Positions 40,159 to 50,570 of a stretch of 64,000 nucleotides of DNA are shown here, one piece after another. This DNA is from Comamonas testosteroni (GTDB taxonomy: Bacteria; Pseudomonadota; Gammaproteobacteria; Burkholderiales; Burkholderiaceae_C): contig NZ_CP043568.1 in NCBI RefSeq assembly GCF_014076415.1, positions 2,728,001 through 2,792,000 on the forward strand, written 5' to 3'. Position 1 is the stretch's first letter; each line of letters begins with the position of its first letter. The translations under genes and the position numbers were made by a program. The notes beneath the pieces were generated by a model. The model made no database searches. It was given only the letters and a program-made list of their open reading frames with translations, and had not been told where the DNA came from.

Positions 40159-42722
40159 GCAATCGTCCTCTTTATGGGTTCGCTTGTCGTGGTGAGTGTT
40201 GTCGTCTCCACACCCGTTGCCAACGGTAGCCAGAATGAGAACCGGCAACCAGTGACTTCGCTTCCATTGTAGAGGTTCTCGGCATGCATTCGACCCTGAT
40301 GTGATTCGACAATCGAGCGGCAAAGGTTCAGGCCTATGCCCATGCCTTCACTCTTGGTGGAGAAGAAGGCTTCGAACAAGTGTTCCAACACTTCCGGCGG
40401 CAGGCCCTTGCCCGTGTCTTCCACGGTGAACTCCACACCCGGCAGGCTTTCAAAGACCTGGGGGCGCACGCGCAATTCCACATTGCGCTGACCCAGAGGG
40501 CGGTCGGACATATCAATTGACTCAGCACTGTTTTTCATCAAATTGATGAGAACCTGCTCGATGAGGATGGCATCGGCCATTACCGGCGGCATGCGTTCGG
40601 CAATATGCGAGGTCAGCTGTACATTGCGGCGGCGCAACTCGATACCGGCAAGCTCCAGCGCCTCGCTCACCATTTCGCCCACCTGGGCCAGCATGCGATT
40701 GGGCTCGCTCTTTTTCACGAAGGAGCGGATGCGCTGAATGATCTGGCCGGCACGCTGGGCCTGATGTGCCGTCTTTTCCAGTGCGAACTTCATCTGCTCG
40801 GGTGTGAGCGTGCCGTTTTCCAGGCGTGTCAGCATGCCGGAGCTGTAATTGCTGATGGCGGTCAGGGGCTGGTTGAGCTCGTGCGCCACGCTGGATGCCA
40901 TTTCGCCCATGGTGATGAGGCGGCTGGCGGTCTGGGCCTTTTCGGCCTGGGCCGCAGCCTGCTCCTCGGCCAGGCGGCGCTGGGTGATGTCGGTGGCAAT
41001 CACCATCTGGGCCAGACGGCCGTCCACCCAGCTCAGATAGCGCGAGCGGACTTCCAGCCACTTGCCCAGGCTGGGCACGAAGATTTCAGCGTTTTCGCTG
41101 CGCGATTCGGTGATGGAGCCCGTGGGTAAACCCATCAGCCCGTCCTCGTTCTCGGCTTCGGGCTGGTGGCGAACCGGCAGCTTGCCGGCCTGCGCGACCA
41201 GTTGCAGATGCCCTTCGGTATGAGAGCCAAACCACTGGCGATACAGCTTGTTGGCAAACAGCAGCTCGGCGCTGCCCAGAGGGGCCACCGAAACAGAGGC
41301 ATCCAGCGCTTCCAGCACGATGGTGAAGCGCTCGTATGAGGCGGAAAGCTGTTCGCGAATCCGGTTGGGCTCGGTAATGTCCGTCATGGACGACATCCAG
41401 CCTGTATGCTGGCCGTGGGCATCGATCAGCGGCGAGACATACAGGCGCGCGTCGAACAGGCTGCCGTTCTTGCGTTTCACACGTACCTGAAAGCCGCCAA
41501 CGATGGTCTTGCCCGACAGCTCTTCGCGCAGCTGCGAATGCAGATTGTCGTAGTCGTTATCGGGCCAGTAGGAATAGGGCGGAACCTGGCCGACCAGATC
41601 CTTCTCGCTCCAGCCCGTCATCTGGCAGAAGGCCGCGTTCACATAGGTGATGCGGCCGTGCAGATCCAGTGCTCGCATGCCGGTCAACACGGAATTCTCC
41701 ATGGCACGGCGGAAATTGGTCTCGGCCACCAGAGCCTCCTGGGCACGCTGACGGCGGCGCGTGTGGCGCCAGGTGGCCAGCAGCAGCCAGGCCGTCATGG
41801 CCGACAGCGTGCCCACCAGCCAGAACAGGCCGCTGCCGACAACGCCCAGCGAAGTCTGGTAGGCCTGGGCGCGCATCATCAGCGCCGTGCCCACAGGGGA
41901 GACTGGCACTTCGTATTCATTCGCTATGGCACGCCAGTGCAGCAGCTCGGTCGGTGTCTTGCGCGGTGCCAGTGGAGTGCCGGCCAGCACATGGTTGTCG
42001 GCATCGCGCATGGTGATGGCGTAACGGGCCATCACTTCCGTGGGTGTGCCATAGCGCAGCAGACTGTCCACCGAAAACTCGGCCAGCAGCTCGCCCTGGT
42101 AGCGGCTGTTGGAGCTGATGGGCACATGCAGCTGCAGCAGTGGCGGCAACTCATTGGGCTGGGCTTTTTCCTGAACATAGATGGGCTGCAGCATTTCGCG
42201 GGCCTGCTCATAGGCTTGCAGGGTTTCGCCTTGATGCAGGTTTTCGCCCACGGCACGCAGCTGATCCGTGGCCACCGTCGGAGCTGACTGGCTGTACACA
42301 ACCTGACGCTTGTCATTGATCCAGGTAATCGATTGCAGCTCGGGGTACTGGCTGATCAGCGCTTCGGTGCGGCCGTCAAAGTCGGCTTTGCGCATCTCGC
42401 GGTTGCCGATGTCCCGGGCCATGCGCATCAGTTGCTCCTGGCGTTCCAACAGGCGCAGGCGCACGCGCTGCTGGGCGTATTCCACATCGCGGCGCAGTGC
42501 CTCTTGCTCGCGATCCACTTCTTCCGTGCGCAAATACCAGAACGACGCAATGATTGCAGCCATGAACATCAGCACCGATGCCAGCGGCGCGAGCGCGGCA
42601 TAGCGATCCTGCCGGGTCGGCGACAGGCTACGCCACCAGCTGCGCCACCAGCGCACAGGGGATGCAACGGATTGCGCGCTTTTTGCGTCCTCTTTTTCTC
42701 GTTCGTGATTGCTTGTTTGCAT
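40155..42722 (-). CDS. Membrane-bound PAS sensor histidine kinase
   Basis: An 855-residue kinase. Two membrane helices at about 41-64 and 295-320 enclose a periplasmic sensing domain of some 230 residues. Two PAS domains follow ('AMENSVLTGMRALDLHGRIT' begins the first). The HisKA box is 'SVAHELNQPLTAISNYSSG' (His near 615), and the ATPase domain has 'LINLMKNSAE' and 'DTGKGLPPEV'. The layout resembles DctB/FixL-type kinases that sense carboxylates or other small molecules. The partner regulator overlaps its 3' end. It is divergent from aceE with a 310-base gap, and control of aceE or carbon uptake is possible (inference). Confidence 0.9.
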   Translation of the reverse strand: MQTSNHEREKEDAKSAQSVASPVRWWRSWWRSLSPTRQDRYAALAPLASVLMFMAAIIASFWYLRTEEVDREQEALRRDVEYAQQRVRLRLLERQEQLMRMARDIGNREMRKADFDGRTEALISQYPELQSITWINDKRQVVYSQSAPTVATDQLRAVGENLHQGETLQAYEQAREMLQPIYVQEKAQPNELPPLLQLHVPISSNSRYQGELLAEFSVDSLLRYGTPTEVMARYAITMRDADNHVLAGTPLAPRKTPTELLHWRAIANEYEVPVSPVGTALMMRAQAYQTSLGVVGSGLFWLVGTLSAMTAWLLLATWRHTRRRQRAQEALVAETNFRRAMENSVLTGMRALDLHGRITYVNAAFCQMTGWSEKDLVGQVPPYSYWPDNDYDNLHSQLREELSGKTIVGGFQVRVKRKNGSLFDARLYVSPLIDAHGQHTGWMSSMTDITEPNRIREQLSASYERFTIVLEALDASVSVAPLGSAELLFANKLYRQWFGSHTEGHLQLVAQAGKLPVRHQPEAENEDGLMGLPTGSITESRSENAEIFVPSLGKWLEVRSRYLSWVDGRLAQMVIATDITQRRLAEEQAAAQAEKAQTASRLITMGEMASSVAHELNQPLTAISNYSSGMLTRLENGTLTPEQMKFALEKTAHQAQRAGQIIQRIRSFVKKSEPNRMLAQVGEMVSEALELAGIELRRRNVQLTSHIAERMPPVMADAILIEQVLINLMKNSAESIDMSDRPLGQRNVELRVRPQVFESLPGVEFTVEDTGKGLPPEVLEHLFEAFFSTKSEGMGIGLNLCRSIVESHQGRMHAENLYNGSEVTGCRFSFWLPLATGVETTTLTTTSEPIKRTIA

Positions 42723-43032
42723 GTCTCCAGTGTAGGGGAGAGACCTAGTGGAATCTGCGACTATTTCTGTCGCGTAAAAGACAATCTATAGAGGCTTCAC
42801 TGTATGTGCATTTGCAGCATTTTTTTATATAGTGAAATCACAAAGCACAATTTGAAATTCAAAAAAAATGTGCGAAACTCGCCAGCGATCGACACAGTGA
42901 ATCGGTTTAATCCGGGGAGCACCCGAAGGTGCTGTGCCACGCGTTATGCGGTGTGGCGCTTGCCGCACCCGTGTGATGCCGCACTCACTGCTTCGTGATA
43001 AAGCTACCCCCCTCTCGAAGGAGACACTCACA
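42723..43032 (+). promoter_or_regulatory. Leader/promoter region of aceE
   Basis: The 310-base gap between the kinase and aceE starts holds AT-rich DNA at 42780-42880, with TATAGT at 42828-42833 as a possible -10. It is followed by a GC-rich leader with a hairpin AGCACC-CGAA-GGTGCT (42918-42933) and further GC-rich pairing segments to 43000. AAGGAG at 43017-43022 is the aceE ribosome-binding site. The long structured leader suggests post-transcriptional control. Confidence 0.4.
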
Positions 43033-45747
43033 ATGACAGCTCAGACTGATCCCAAAGGCGCTGGCTTTCCCGCCGGCCTGGACCAACAAGAATCGCGCGA
43101 GTGGATGGATGCCCTCTCTGCGGTGATCGACCGCGAAGGTGCGGACTATGCTCACAGGCTGATCGAGGATCTGCTTGAACACGCTCGCCAGAACAGCGTG
43201 GACATGCCTTTCTCGGCCAATACCGGCTACGTGAACACCATCGAAGTCGACCAGGAAGAAAAGTGCCCCGGCAACCTCGAAATCGAAGGTCGTCTGCGTG
43301 CCTATATGCGCTGGAACGCCATGGCCATGGTGGTCAAGGCCAACCGCATTCACCCCCCCGAAGGCGGTGATCTGGGCGGTCACATCGGCTCCTTCGCTTC
43401 GCTGGCCAATATGTTTGCGGCCGGTTTCAACCATTTCTGGCACGCGGAAAACGAAAACCACGGCGGCGACTGCCTGTACATCCAGGGGCATGTTTCGCCC
43501 GGCATCTATGCCCGCGCCTACCTGGAAGGTCGTATCTCCGAAGAGCAACTGCTGAACTTCCGCCAGGAAGTGGACGGCAAGGGTCTGTCGAGCTACCCCC
43601 ACCCCAAGCTGATGCCCGACTTCTGGCAGTTCCCCACGGTGTCCATGGGTCTGGGCCCGCTGATGGCCATCTACCAGGCGCGTTTCCTGAAGTATCTGCA
43701 CGCACGCGGCATTGCCAACACCGAAAACCGCAAGGTCTGGGTGTTCTGTGGCGACGGTGAAATGGACGAAGTGGAGTCCCTGGGCGCCATCGGTCTGGCC
43801 TCGCGCGAGAACCTGGACAACCTTATCTTCGTGATCAACTGCAATCTGCAGCGTCTGGACGGCCCCGTGCGCGGCAACGGCAAGATCATCCAGGAGCTGG
43901 AAGGCGAATTCCGCGGTGCCGGCTGGAACGTGATCAAGCTGCTGTGGGGCAAGGGCTGGGACGAGCTGCTGGCCAAGGACAAGGACGGCGTGCTCAAGAA
44001 GATCATGATGGAGTGCAACGACGGCGACTATCAGGCCTTCAAGGCCAACGACGGTGCCTATGTTCGCCAACATTTCTTCGGCCGCGATCCTCGCGCCCTG
44101 AAGATGGTCGAGCACATGTCCGACGACGAGATCTGGAATCTGCGCCGCGGCGGCCACGATTCGCAGAAGGTCTACGCAGCGTTTGCCGCTGCCAACGGCC
44201 ACAAGGGTCAGCCTACCGTGCTGCTGATCAAGACCGTCAAGGGCTTCGGCATGGGCAAGGTCGGTGAAGGCAAGAACAACGTTCACCAGACCAAGAAGCT
44301 GAGCGACGAGGACATCAAGGCCTTCCGCGACCGCTTCAACATCCCGATCCCCGACAGCCAGATCGCGGACATTCCCTTCTACAAGCCGGCCGACGATACG
44401 CCGGAAATGAAGTACCTGCACGAGCGCCGCAAGGCCCTGGGCGGCTACCTGCCACATCGTCGCCAGCAGGCTGACGAGCAGTTCACCGCTCCTGCGCTGG
44501 ACACCTTCAAGGCCATCCTGGAGCCCACACCCGAAGGCCGTGAGATCTCCACGACCCAGGCTTATGTGCGTTTCCTGACGCAGCTGCTGCGCGACAAGAA
44601 CATCGGCCCCCGCGTGGTGCCCATCCTGGTGGACGAGGCCCGTACCTTCGGTATGGAAGGCCTGTTCCGTCAGGTCGGCATCTACAACCCCCACGGTCAG
44701 CAATACACCCCGGTCGACAAGGACCAGGTGATGTACTACCGCGAGGACAAGGCCGGCCAGATCCTGCAGGAAGGCATCAACGAAGCCGGCGGCATGTCCA
44801 GCTGGATCGCTGCAGCCACCAGCTACAGCCATAGCAACCGGGTCATGATCCCGTTCTATGTGTACTACTCGATGTTCGGCTTCCAGCGCATCGGCGACCT
44901 GGCCTGGGCGGCTGGCGACCTGCAAGCGCGCGGCTTCCTGCTGGGCGGCACCTCGGGCCGCACCACGCTGAACGGCGAAGGCCTGCAGCACGAAGACGGT
45001 CACAGCCACATCCTGGCCAATACCATCCCCAACTGCGTGACCTACGACCCCACCTTCGCTCACGAAGTGGCCGTGATCATGCAGGACGGTCTGCGTCGCA
45101 TGGTGCAGAACCAGGAAAACATCTTCTACTACATCACGCTGCTGAACGAAAACTACCCCATGCCTGGCCTGCAAGCCGGCACGGAAGAGCAGATCCTCAA
45201 GGGCATGTACATGGTCAAGCCTGGCCAGAAGGTGCCCGAGAGCGGCCTGCGCGTTCAACTGCTGGGCTCCGGCACCATCCTGCGCGAATCCTTCTTCGCC
45301 CAGGAACTGCTGGAAAAGGACTGGGGCGTCGCTGCCGATGTCTGGAGCTGCCCGTCGTTCAACGAACTGACCCGCGAAGGTCAGGAAGTGGACCGCTTCA
45401 ACATGCTGCATCCCCTGGAAGCCGCCAAGGTTCCGTTCGTGTCCCAGCAACTGGCTGCCCACCCCGGCCCCGTGATCGCTTCGACCGACTACATGAAGGC
45501 CTACGCCGAGCAGATCCGTCCCTACATGCCCAAGGGCCGTACCTACAAGGTGCTGGGTACCGACGGTTTCGGCCGTTCTGACTTCCGCGCCAAGCTGCGC
45601 GAGCACTTCGAAGTCAACCGTCACTACATCGTGGTGGCTGCACTGCGCGGCCTGGCCGATGAAGGCAAGATCAACGCCACGACCGTGGCCGAAGCGATCA
45701 AGAAGTACGGCATCAACGTCGACAAGATCAACCCGCTGCACGCCTAA
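43033..45747 (+). CDS. aceE: Pyruvate dehydrogenase E1 component (homodimeric type)
   Basis: A 904-residue thiamine-diphosphate enzyme that decarboxylates pyruvate and acetylates the E2 lipoyl groups. 'GGDLGGHIGSFASLANMFAA' lines the active site, and the ThDP motif is 'FCGDGEMDEVESLGAIGLAS' through 'NLIFVINCNLQRLDGPVRGN' (GDG...NCN). 'FVINCNLQRLDGPVRGNGKI' is typical of the homodimeric gamma/betaproteobacterial E1. Start: ATG 43033 with AAGGAG upstream. It is the first gene of aceE-aceF, which are 18 bases apart. Confidence 0.97.
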   Translation: MTAQTDPKGAGFPAGLDQQESREWMDALSAVIDREGADYAHRLIEDLLEHARQNSVDMPFSANTGYVNTIEVDQEEKCPGNLEIEGRLRAYMRWNAMAMVVKANRIHPPEGGDLGGHIGSFASLANMFAAGFNHFWHAENENHGGDCLYIQGHVSPGIYARAYLEGRISEEQLLNFRQEVDGKGLSSYPHPKLMPDFWQFPTVSMGLGPLMAIYQARFLKYLHARGIANTENRKVWVFCGDGEMDEVESLGAIGLASRENLDNLIFVINCNLQRLDGPVRGNGKIIQELEGEFRGAGWNVIKLLWGKGWDELLAKDKDGVLKKIMMECNDGDYQAFKANDGAYVRQHFFGRDPRALKMVEHMSDDEIWNLRRGGHDSQKVYAAFAAANGHKGQPTVLLIKTVKGFGMGKVGEGKNNVHQTKKLSDEDIKAFRDRFNIPIPDSQIADIPFYKPADDTPEMKYLHERRKALGGYLPHRRQQADEQFTAPALDTFKAILEPTPEGREISTTQAYVRFLTQLLRDKNIGPRVVPILVDEARTFGMEGLFRQVGIYNPHGQQYTPVDKDQVMYYREDKAGQILQEGINEAGGMSSWIAAATSYSHSNRVMIPFYVYYSMFGFQRIGDLAWAAGDLQARGFLLGGTSGRTTLNGEGLQHEDGHSHILANTIPNCVTYDPTFAHEVAVIMQDGLRRMVQNQENIFYYITLLNENYPMPGLQAGTEEQILKGMYMVKPGQKVPESGLRVQLLGSGTILRESFFAQELLEKDWGVAADVWSCPSFNELTREGQEVDRFNMLHPLEAAKVPFVSQQLAAHPGPVIASTDYMKAYAEQIRPYMPKGRTYKVLGTDGFGRSDFRAKLREHFEVNRHYIVVAALRGLADEGKINATTVAEAIKKYGINVDKINPLHA

Positions 45748-45765
45748 GAAGGGGAGACAGACAAC

Positions 45766-47457
45766 ATGGCATTGACAGAAATCAAGGTCCCCGATATTGG
45801 CGACTTCTCCGAAGTCGGCGTGATCGAAGTGCTGGTCAAGGTGGGTGACACCATCAAGGTCGAGCAGTCCCTGATTACCGTGGAGTCCGACAAGGCCTCC
45901 ATGGAAATCCCCTCCAGCCAGGCTGGCGTGGTCAAGGAAATCAAGGTTGCCCTGGGCGACAAGGTCAAGGAAGGCTCCGTGGTCGTGATGCTGGAAACCG
46001 CTGATGCGGCTCCCGCACCTGCCGCTGCAGCACCTGCACCTGTTGCCGCCCCCGTGGCTGCTGCACCTGCTCCTGTGGCTGCAGCCCCCGTTGCCGCCGC
46101 TCCTGCAGCGTCTTCCACCGTGGACATCAAGATTCCCGATATCGGCGACTTCAAGAACGTGGCCGTGATCGAGATGCTGGTCAAGGTGGGCGATACCGTG
46201 GCTGTCGAGCAATCGCTGTTCACCGTGGAGTCCGACAAGGCCTCGATGGAAATCCCCTCACCCTCGGCCGGCACCATCACGGCGCTGACCATCAAGCTGG
46301 GTGACACCGTCAACGTGGGCGACGTGGTCGGCCAGATGACGGTGCAGGGCGCAGCAGCCGCTCCCGTGCAGGCTGCAGCTCCCGTGGCGGCACCTGTTGC
46401 CGCCCCTGTGGCTGCAGCATCAGCACCTGTGGCCGCTGCTCCCGTGGTTGCAACTCCTGCTTCCGCACCTGTGGCAGCGCCTGCAGCCCACAACCCCACC
46501 GTCGCGCCTTCGGGTCAGCTGCCCCATGCCTCGCCTTCGGTGCGCAAGTTCGCTCGCGAACTGGGCGTGCCTCTGGCAGAAGTCAAGGGCTCGGGCAACA
46601 AGGGCCGCATCACGGCGGAAGACATCCAGTCCTTCACCAAGTCGGTGATGGCTGGCGCCGTGCAGACCCTGGCTCAGCAGGCTGTGGCTCCAAAGTCTTC
46701 CGGCGGCAATGTCGGTGGTCTGGAAGTGCTGGCCTGGCCCAAGGTCGACTTCGCCAAGTTTGGCGCTGTCGAGCGCAAGGAACTGTCGCGCATCAAGAAG
46801 ATCTCGGGTGCTAACCTGCATCGCAACTGGGTGGTCATCCCTCACGTCACCAACAATGACGAGGCCGACATCACCGAGCTGGAAGCCTTCCGTGTGTCCA
46901 CCAATGCCGAAAGCGCCAAGGCCAAGAGCGACGTCAAGGTGACGATGCTGGCTTTCGTGATCAAGGCCGTGGTGGCTGCGCTCAAGAAGTTCCCCGAGTT
47001 CAACGCCTCTCTGGACGGCGACACCCTGGTCTACAAGCAGTACTTCAACATTGGCTTTGCCGCCGACACGCCGAACGGCCTGGTCGTTCCCGTGCTCAAG
47101 GACGCCGACAAGAAGGGCATTCTGCAGATCAGCCAGGAAATGGGCGAGCTGGCCAAGAAGGCCCGCGACGGCAAGCTGGGCGCTGCAGACATGCAAGGCG
47201 GCTGCTTCTCGATCTCGTCTCTGGGCGGCATCGGTGGCACCAACTTCACGCCCATCATCAATGCGCCTGAAGTCGCCATTCTGGGGCTGTCCAAGGGCGC
47301 CATGAAGCCCGTGTGGGACGGCAAGCAGTTCGTGCCGCGCCTGATGCTGCCTCTGAGCCTGTCGTATGACCACCGCGTCATCGACGGCGCAGCTGCCGCA
47401 CGTTTCAACGCCTATCTGGGCGCTGTGCTGGCCGACTACCGCCGTATCCTGCTCTAA
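45766..47457 (+). CDS. aceF: Dihydrolipoyllysine acetyltransferase, pyruvate dehydrogenase E2
   Basis: A 563-residue E2 core protein. Two lipoyl domains (about 1-78 and 120-198) each hold the lipoylated lysine in '[11 protein letters not shown]' (Lys43 and the corresponding residue near 163). They are joined by long Ala-Pro linkers. The peripheral subunit-binding domain is 'SPSVRKFARELGVPLAEVKG' near 248-285. The catalytic domain ends with 'SYDHRVIDGAAAARF', His536 and Asp540 being catalytic. A GGGGAG site precedes the ATG. A stem without a clear T run follows the stop. Confidence 0.97.
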   Translation: MALTEIKVPDIGDFSEVGVIEVLVKVGDTIKVEQSLITVESDKASMEIPSSQAGVVKEIKVALGDKVKEGSVVVMLETADAAPAPAAAAPAPVAAPVAAAPAPVAAAPVAAAPAASSTVDIKIPDIGDFKNVAVIEMLVKVGDTVAVEQSLFTVESDKASMEIPSPSAGTITALTIKLGDTVNVGDVVGQMTVQGAAAAPVQAAAPVAAPVAAPVAAASAPVAAAPVVATPASAPVAAPAAHNPTVAPSGQLPHASPSVRKFARELGVPLAEVKGSGNKGRITAEDIQSFTKSVMAGAVQTLAQQAVAPKSSGGNVGGLEVLAWPKVDFAKFGAVERKELSRIKKISGANLHRNWVVIPHVTNNDEADITELEAFRVSTNAESAKAKSDVKVTMLAFVIKAVVAALKKFPEFNASLDGDTLVYKQYFNIGFAADTPNGLVVPVLKDADKKGILQISQEMGELAKKARDGKLGAADMQGGCFSISSLGGIGGTNFTPIINAPEVAILGLSKGAMKPVWDGKQFVPRLMLPLSLSYDHRVIDGAAAARFNAYLGAVLADYRRILL

Positions 47458-47469
47458 GCAGCTGACAGG

Positions 47470-47497
47470 CAGGCCGATTTTTAGCGAAATCGGCCTG
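47470..47497 (+). terminator. Hairpin after aceF
   Basis: CAGGCCGATTT-TTAGCG-AAATCGGCCTG is a perfect 11-bp stem 12 bases after the aceF stop. It has no T run after it, so it may act as an mRNA 3' stabiliser or partial terminator before the downstream genes. Confidence 0.6.
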
Positions 47498-47535
47498 TAG
47501 CGCTTATCTGAATTGCGCAAGCAGCTATCTTTTTA
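47498..47535 (-). repeat. Dispersed intergenic repeat, inverted partial copy
   Basis: Minus strand reads AAAAAGATAGCTGCTTGCGCAATTCAGATAAGCGCTA, directly abutting the aceF hairpin. Confidence 0.6.
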
Positions 47536-47563
47536 GATGCCTTGCGCTTCACCTTGCCAGCCC

Positions 47564-48448
47564 ATGAGTGAGATGAAGAACCTGAGACAGCATCCCATCG
47601 AGCATCTGCGTGGCGTCATTCCCGGTATCCGGCCTTTTCCGGATACGGCTGACGTTTTCGCCGAGCCGGTCGAGAAGTACGCGCGGCATTTTCTGCCGCT
47701 CGTCACCATCGATCTGGCCTTGCTCGACGATGCCTGGAGCGGGTCGATTCATCTTGTCGCCCCTTGCGAGCCCTACGAAGGGCAAGTCGGGGAGTGGGGG
47801 GGCGAGGAGTTTGGCAACGCGCTGCTCAAGCCTGACTGGCTGGCTTTCAAGCTCAACGATCAAGGCAGGTACGAGCTGCTGGGCGACTGGCGCTACTTCA
47901 TGCTGGAGCAGGACAGGGCTGACTGGGCAGAGAAAACGCTGGACTGGCGCGAGGTACGCACCCAGCATCGTGAACTGGTCAAGCTGGGTGCGCAGCCTCC
48001 GTTCGAGCTGCACCACGAGGCCAAGTACTCATGGCGCGATGTGATGGAACTGCATTACGCAACCCAGCACGCGGCATATGAGCAGGCCAGACAGGACTTT
48101 CTGGCCCATGGCTGGAATGCGGCGAACGAGTGGGACGACCCCGCTGAAGTTGCCAAGCTGCCGCTGTATGAGCCAGGCACCGATTGCTACGAAACCAGTT
48201 CTGGACGTTATCTGCTTGGAGTGCTGGGTGGCCCTTCCTGGGGCGGCAACTGGAGCAATCTGACGAATGAGCTGCTGAGCGACACTGGCACGGACGATGG
48301 CATTCACCCCATCCACCCAGAAACCGGCGCGCACTTCGAGTTCATCTGCAGTGCCAATGCTGACGCCTTTGCCGCAAGCGGCACTGAAACCCTGCTGTTC
48401 TACGAGCCTGAAAGCCGTACCGTATTGCTGACTTTTGACTGGAGCTAA
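47564..48448 (+). CDS. Protein of unknown function between aceF and lpdA
   Basis: A 294-residue soluble protein with no signal peptide and no family that I can name. It is acidic and rich in Trp, Tyr and Glu ('[20 protein letters not shown]', '[20 protein letters not shown]', '[16 protein letters not shown]'). The end, '[20 protein letters not shown]', looks like a compact beta domain. ATG 47564 or 47573 may be the start; ribosome-binding sites are weak. Its place inside the pyruvate dehydrogenase cluster is unusual and probably reflects insertion rather than function. Confidence 0.7.
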   Translation: MSEMKNLRQHPIEHLRGVIPGIRPFPDTADVFAEPVEKYARHFLPLVTIDLALLDDAWSGSIHLVAPCEPYEGQVGEWGGEEFGNALLKPDWLAFKLNDQGRYELLGDWRYFMLEQDRADWAEKTLDWREVRTQHRELVKLGAQPPFELHHEAKYSWRDVMELHYATQHAAYEQARQDFLAHGWNAANEWDDPAEVAKLPLYEPGTDCYETSSGRYLLGVLGGPSWGGNWSNLTNELLSDTGTDDGIHPIHPETGAHFEFICSANADAFAASGTETLLFYEPESRTVLLTFDWS

Positions 48449-48542
48449 GGCGTCAGCCGCCAGGCTTCAACCCGGAAATACCGTTTTCAGCTGCCCGAGC
48501 GAATCGGGCGGCACAGAGACAAAAACCAAGATAGGAGCGCAT

Positions 48543-50381
48543 ATGAGCCTCATCGATATCAAGGTACCCAATATCGGCGACTTCGCCGAAGTGGGCGTTA
48601 TCGAACTGCTGGTCAACCCCGGCGACACCGTGGCCGTGGACCAGTCCCTCATCACTGTGGAGAGCGACAAGGCCTCCATGGAGATTCCTTCCAGCCACGC
48701 CGGCGTCGTGAAGGAAATCAAGGTCAAGGTCGGCGACAAGGTTGCCGAAGGCTCGCTGGTGCTGACTTTGGAAGCCGCAGCCGGCGCCGCCGCACCTGCT
48801 CAGGCAGCAGCGCCTGCGCCCGTCGCTGCCGCTCCTGCACCTGTGGCAGCCCCCGTGGCTGCCGCTCCAGCTCCTGTGGCCAGCAACTTTGCCGGCACCG
48901 TGGACATGGACTGCGACGTCGTGGTTCTGGGCGGTGGCCCCGGCGGCTATTCGGCAGCCTTCCGTGCTGCCGACCTGGGTCTGAAGGTCGTGCTGGTCGA
49001 GCGCTACGCCACCCTGGGCGGCGTCTGCCTGAACGTGGGTTGCATTCCTTCCAAGGCTCTGTTGCATGTGGCTGCCGTGATGGACGAAGTCAAGCACCTG
49101 GAAGTGGCCGGCGTGAAGTTTGCCGCTCCTGAAGTGAACATCGACCAACTGCGCGGCCACAAGGAAAAGGTCATCGGCAAGCTGACCGGCGGTCTGGGCC
49201 AGATGGCCAAGATGCGTAAGGTCACCGTCGTGCGCGGCTACGGCAACTTCGTGTCGGCCAACCACATCGAAGTGGAAGAAACCACTGGTTCCGGCCAGGA
49301 AAAGACCGGCAGCAAGAAGATCGTTCAGTTCAAGAACGCCATCATCGCTGCAGGCTCGCAAGCCGTGCATCTGCCCTTCATGCCCAAGGACCCCCGCGTG
49401 GTCGATTCCACCGGTGCCCTGGATCTGAAGGAAGTGCCCAAGCGCATGTTGATTCTTGGCGGCGGCATCATCGGCCTGGAAATGGGCACCGTCTACAGCA
49501 CGCTGGGCGCACGCCTGGACGTGGTGGAAATGATGGACGGCCTGATGCAGGGCGCCGACCGCGATCTGGTCAAGGTCTGGCAAAAGATGAATGCACCGCG
49601 TTTCGACAACATCATGGTCAACACCAAGACCGTGGGTGCCGAAGCCACGCCCGAAGGCATCAAGGTCACGTTCGCTCCTGCCAAGGACGGCGTCACCGTG
49701 CCCGAACCCCAGACCTACGACCTGGTTTTGCAAGCTGTTGGCCGCACGCCCAACGGCAAGAAGATCAGCGCCGAAAAGGCTGGCGTGGCCGTGACCGACC
49801 GCGGCTTCATCGACGTCGACATCCAGATGCGCACCAACGTGCCCAACATCTTCGCGATCGGAGACATCGTGGGCCAGCCGATGCTGGCGCACAAGGCCGT
49901 GCACGAAGCGCACGTGGCCGCAGAAGTCATTGCCGGCGAACTGCAAGGCAACAAGGAACTGGCTTCCGCTGCCTTCAACGCCCGCGTGATTCCTTCGGTC
50001 GCCTACACCGACCCCGAAGTGGCATGGGTGGGTCTGACCGAAGACCAGGCCAAGGCACAAGGCATCAAGGTCAAGAAGGGTCTGTTCCCCTGGGCTGCCT
50101 CGGGCCGCGCCATCGCCAACGGCCGCGACGAAGGCTTCACCAAGCTGCTGTTTGACGATTCCTCCGAAGCTCACGGCCACGGCCGTATCCTGGGCGGCGG
50201 CATGGTCGGCACGCATGCCGGCGACATGATCGGTGAAATCGCCCTGGCCATCGAAATGGGCGCCGACACCGTGGACATTGGCAAGACCATCCACCCCCAC
50301 CCAACCCTTGGCGAGTCCATCGGCATGGCGGCGGAAGTGGCCCACGGTTCCTGCACGGACGTGCCACCTGCGCGCAAGTAA
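48543..50381 (+). CDS. lpdA: Dihydrolipoyl dehydrogenase (E3) with N-terminal lipoyl domain
   Basis: A 612-residue flavoenzyme that reoxidises the dihydrolipoyl groups of the complex. It begins with its own lipoyl domain (1-80, Lys43 in '[11 protein letters not shown]'), an Ala-Pro linker, then '[20 protein letters not shown]' for FAD. The redox disulfide is C162/C167 in '[17 protein letters not shown]'. '[20 protein letters not shown]' binds NAD. The lipoyl-bearing E3 is common in betaproteobacterial pyruvate dehydrogenase clusters. ATG 48543 follows a weak AGGAG; a terminator stands 36 bases after the stop. Confidence 0.96.
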   Translation: MSLIDIKVPNIGDFAEVGVIELLVNPGDTVAVDQSLITVESDKASMEIPSSHAGVVKEIKVKVGDKVAEGSLVLTLEAAAGAAAPAQAAAPAPVAAAPAPVAAPVAAAPAPVASNFAGTVDMDCDVVVLGGGPGGYSAAFRAADLGLKVVLVERYATLGGVCLNVGCIPSKALLHVAAVMDEVKHLEVAGVKFAAPEVNIDQLRGHKEKVIGKLTGGLGQMAKMRKVTVVRGYGNFVSANHIEVEETTGSGQEKTGSKKIVQFKNAIIAAGSQAVHLPFMPKDPRVVDSTGALDLKEVPKRMLILGGGIIGLEMGTVYSTLGARLDVVEMMDGLMQGADRDLVKVWQKMNAPRFDNIMVNTKTVGAEATPEGIKVTFAPAKDGVTVPEPQTYDLVLQAVGRTPNGKKISAEKAGVAVTDRGFIDVDIQMRTNVPNIFAIGDIVGQPMLAHKAVHEAHVAAEVIAGELQGNKELASAAFNARVIPSVAYTDPEVAWVGLTEDQAKAQGIKVKKGLFPWAASGRAIANGRDEGFTKLLFDDSSEAHGHGRILGGGMVGTHAGDMIGEIALAIEMGADTVDIGKTIHPHPTLGESIGMAAEVAHGSCTDVPPARK

Positions 50382-50416
50382 GCGCTGAGATCGGGTCTCG
50401 GGACCTGTTCGAAAAC

Positions 50417-50445
50417 AAAGGCAGCTCATGGGCTGCCTTTTTTAC
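50417..50445 (+). terminator. Rho-independent terminator after lpdA
   Basis: AAAGGCAGC-TCATGG-GCTGCCTTT is a 9-bp stem followed by a run of Ts. Confidence 0.88.
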
Positions 50446-50497
50446 TTTGATAGCTGCTCGCGCTTAATTGGCAAGCGCTGGAGGCATATTTGATTTT
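50446..50497 (+). repeat. Dispersed intergenic repeat
   Basis: CTTTGATAGCTGCTCGCGCTTAATTGGCAAGCGCTGGAGGCATATTTGATTT. The internal dyad GCGCTT/AAGCGC is perfect. It directly follows the lpdA terminator; a second copy lies 70 bases further on. Confidence 0.75.
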
Positions 50498-50570
50498 TAT
50501 TTTTATCTATGCCTGCCGATCTTCAATTTGCCGATCGGCAACCATGATGCGCATTCGGGAAACTTCAAAA

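Noticed and set aside
42985..46212. A 1075-codon open frame on the minus strand over aceE and aceF
   Set aside because: It is the shadow of the high-GC third-position pattern of aceE/aceF; the protein is His/Gly/Gln-rich without motifs, while the plus strand encodes clear E1 and E2.
48453..50429. A 658-codon minus-strand frame over lpdA
   Set aside because: Same shadow effect; lpdA on the plus strand has all catalytic motifs.
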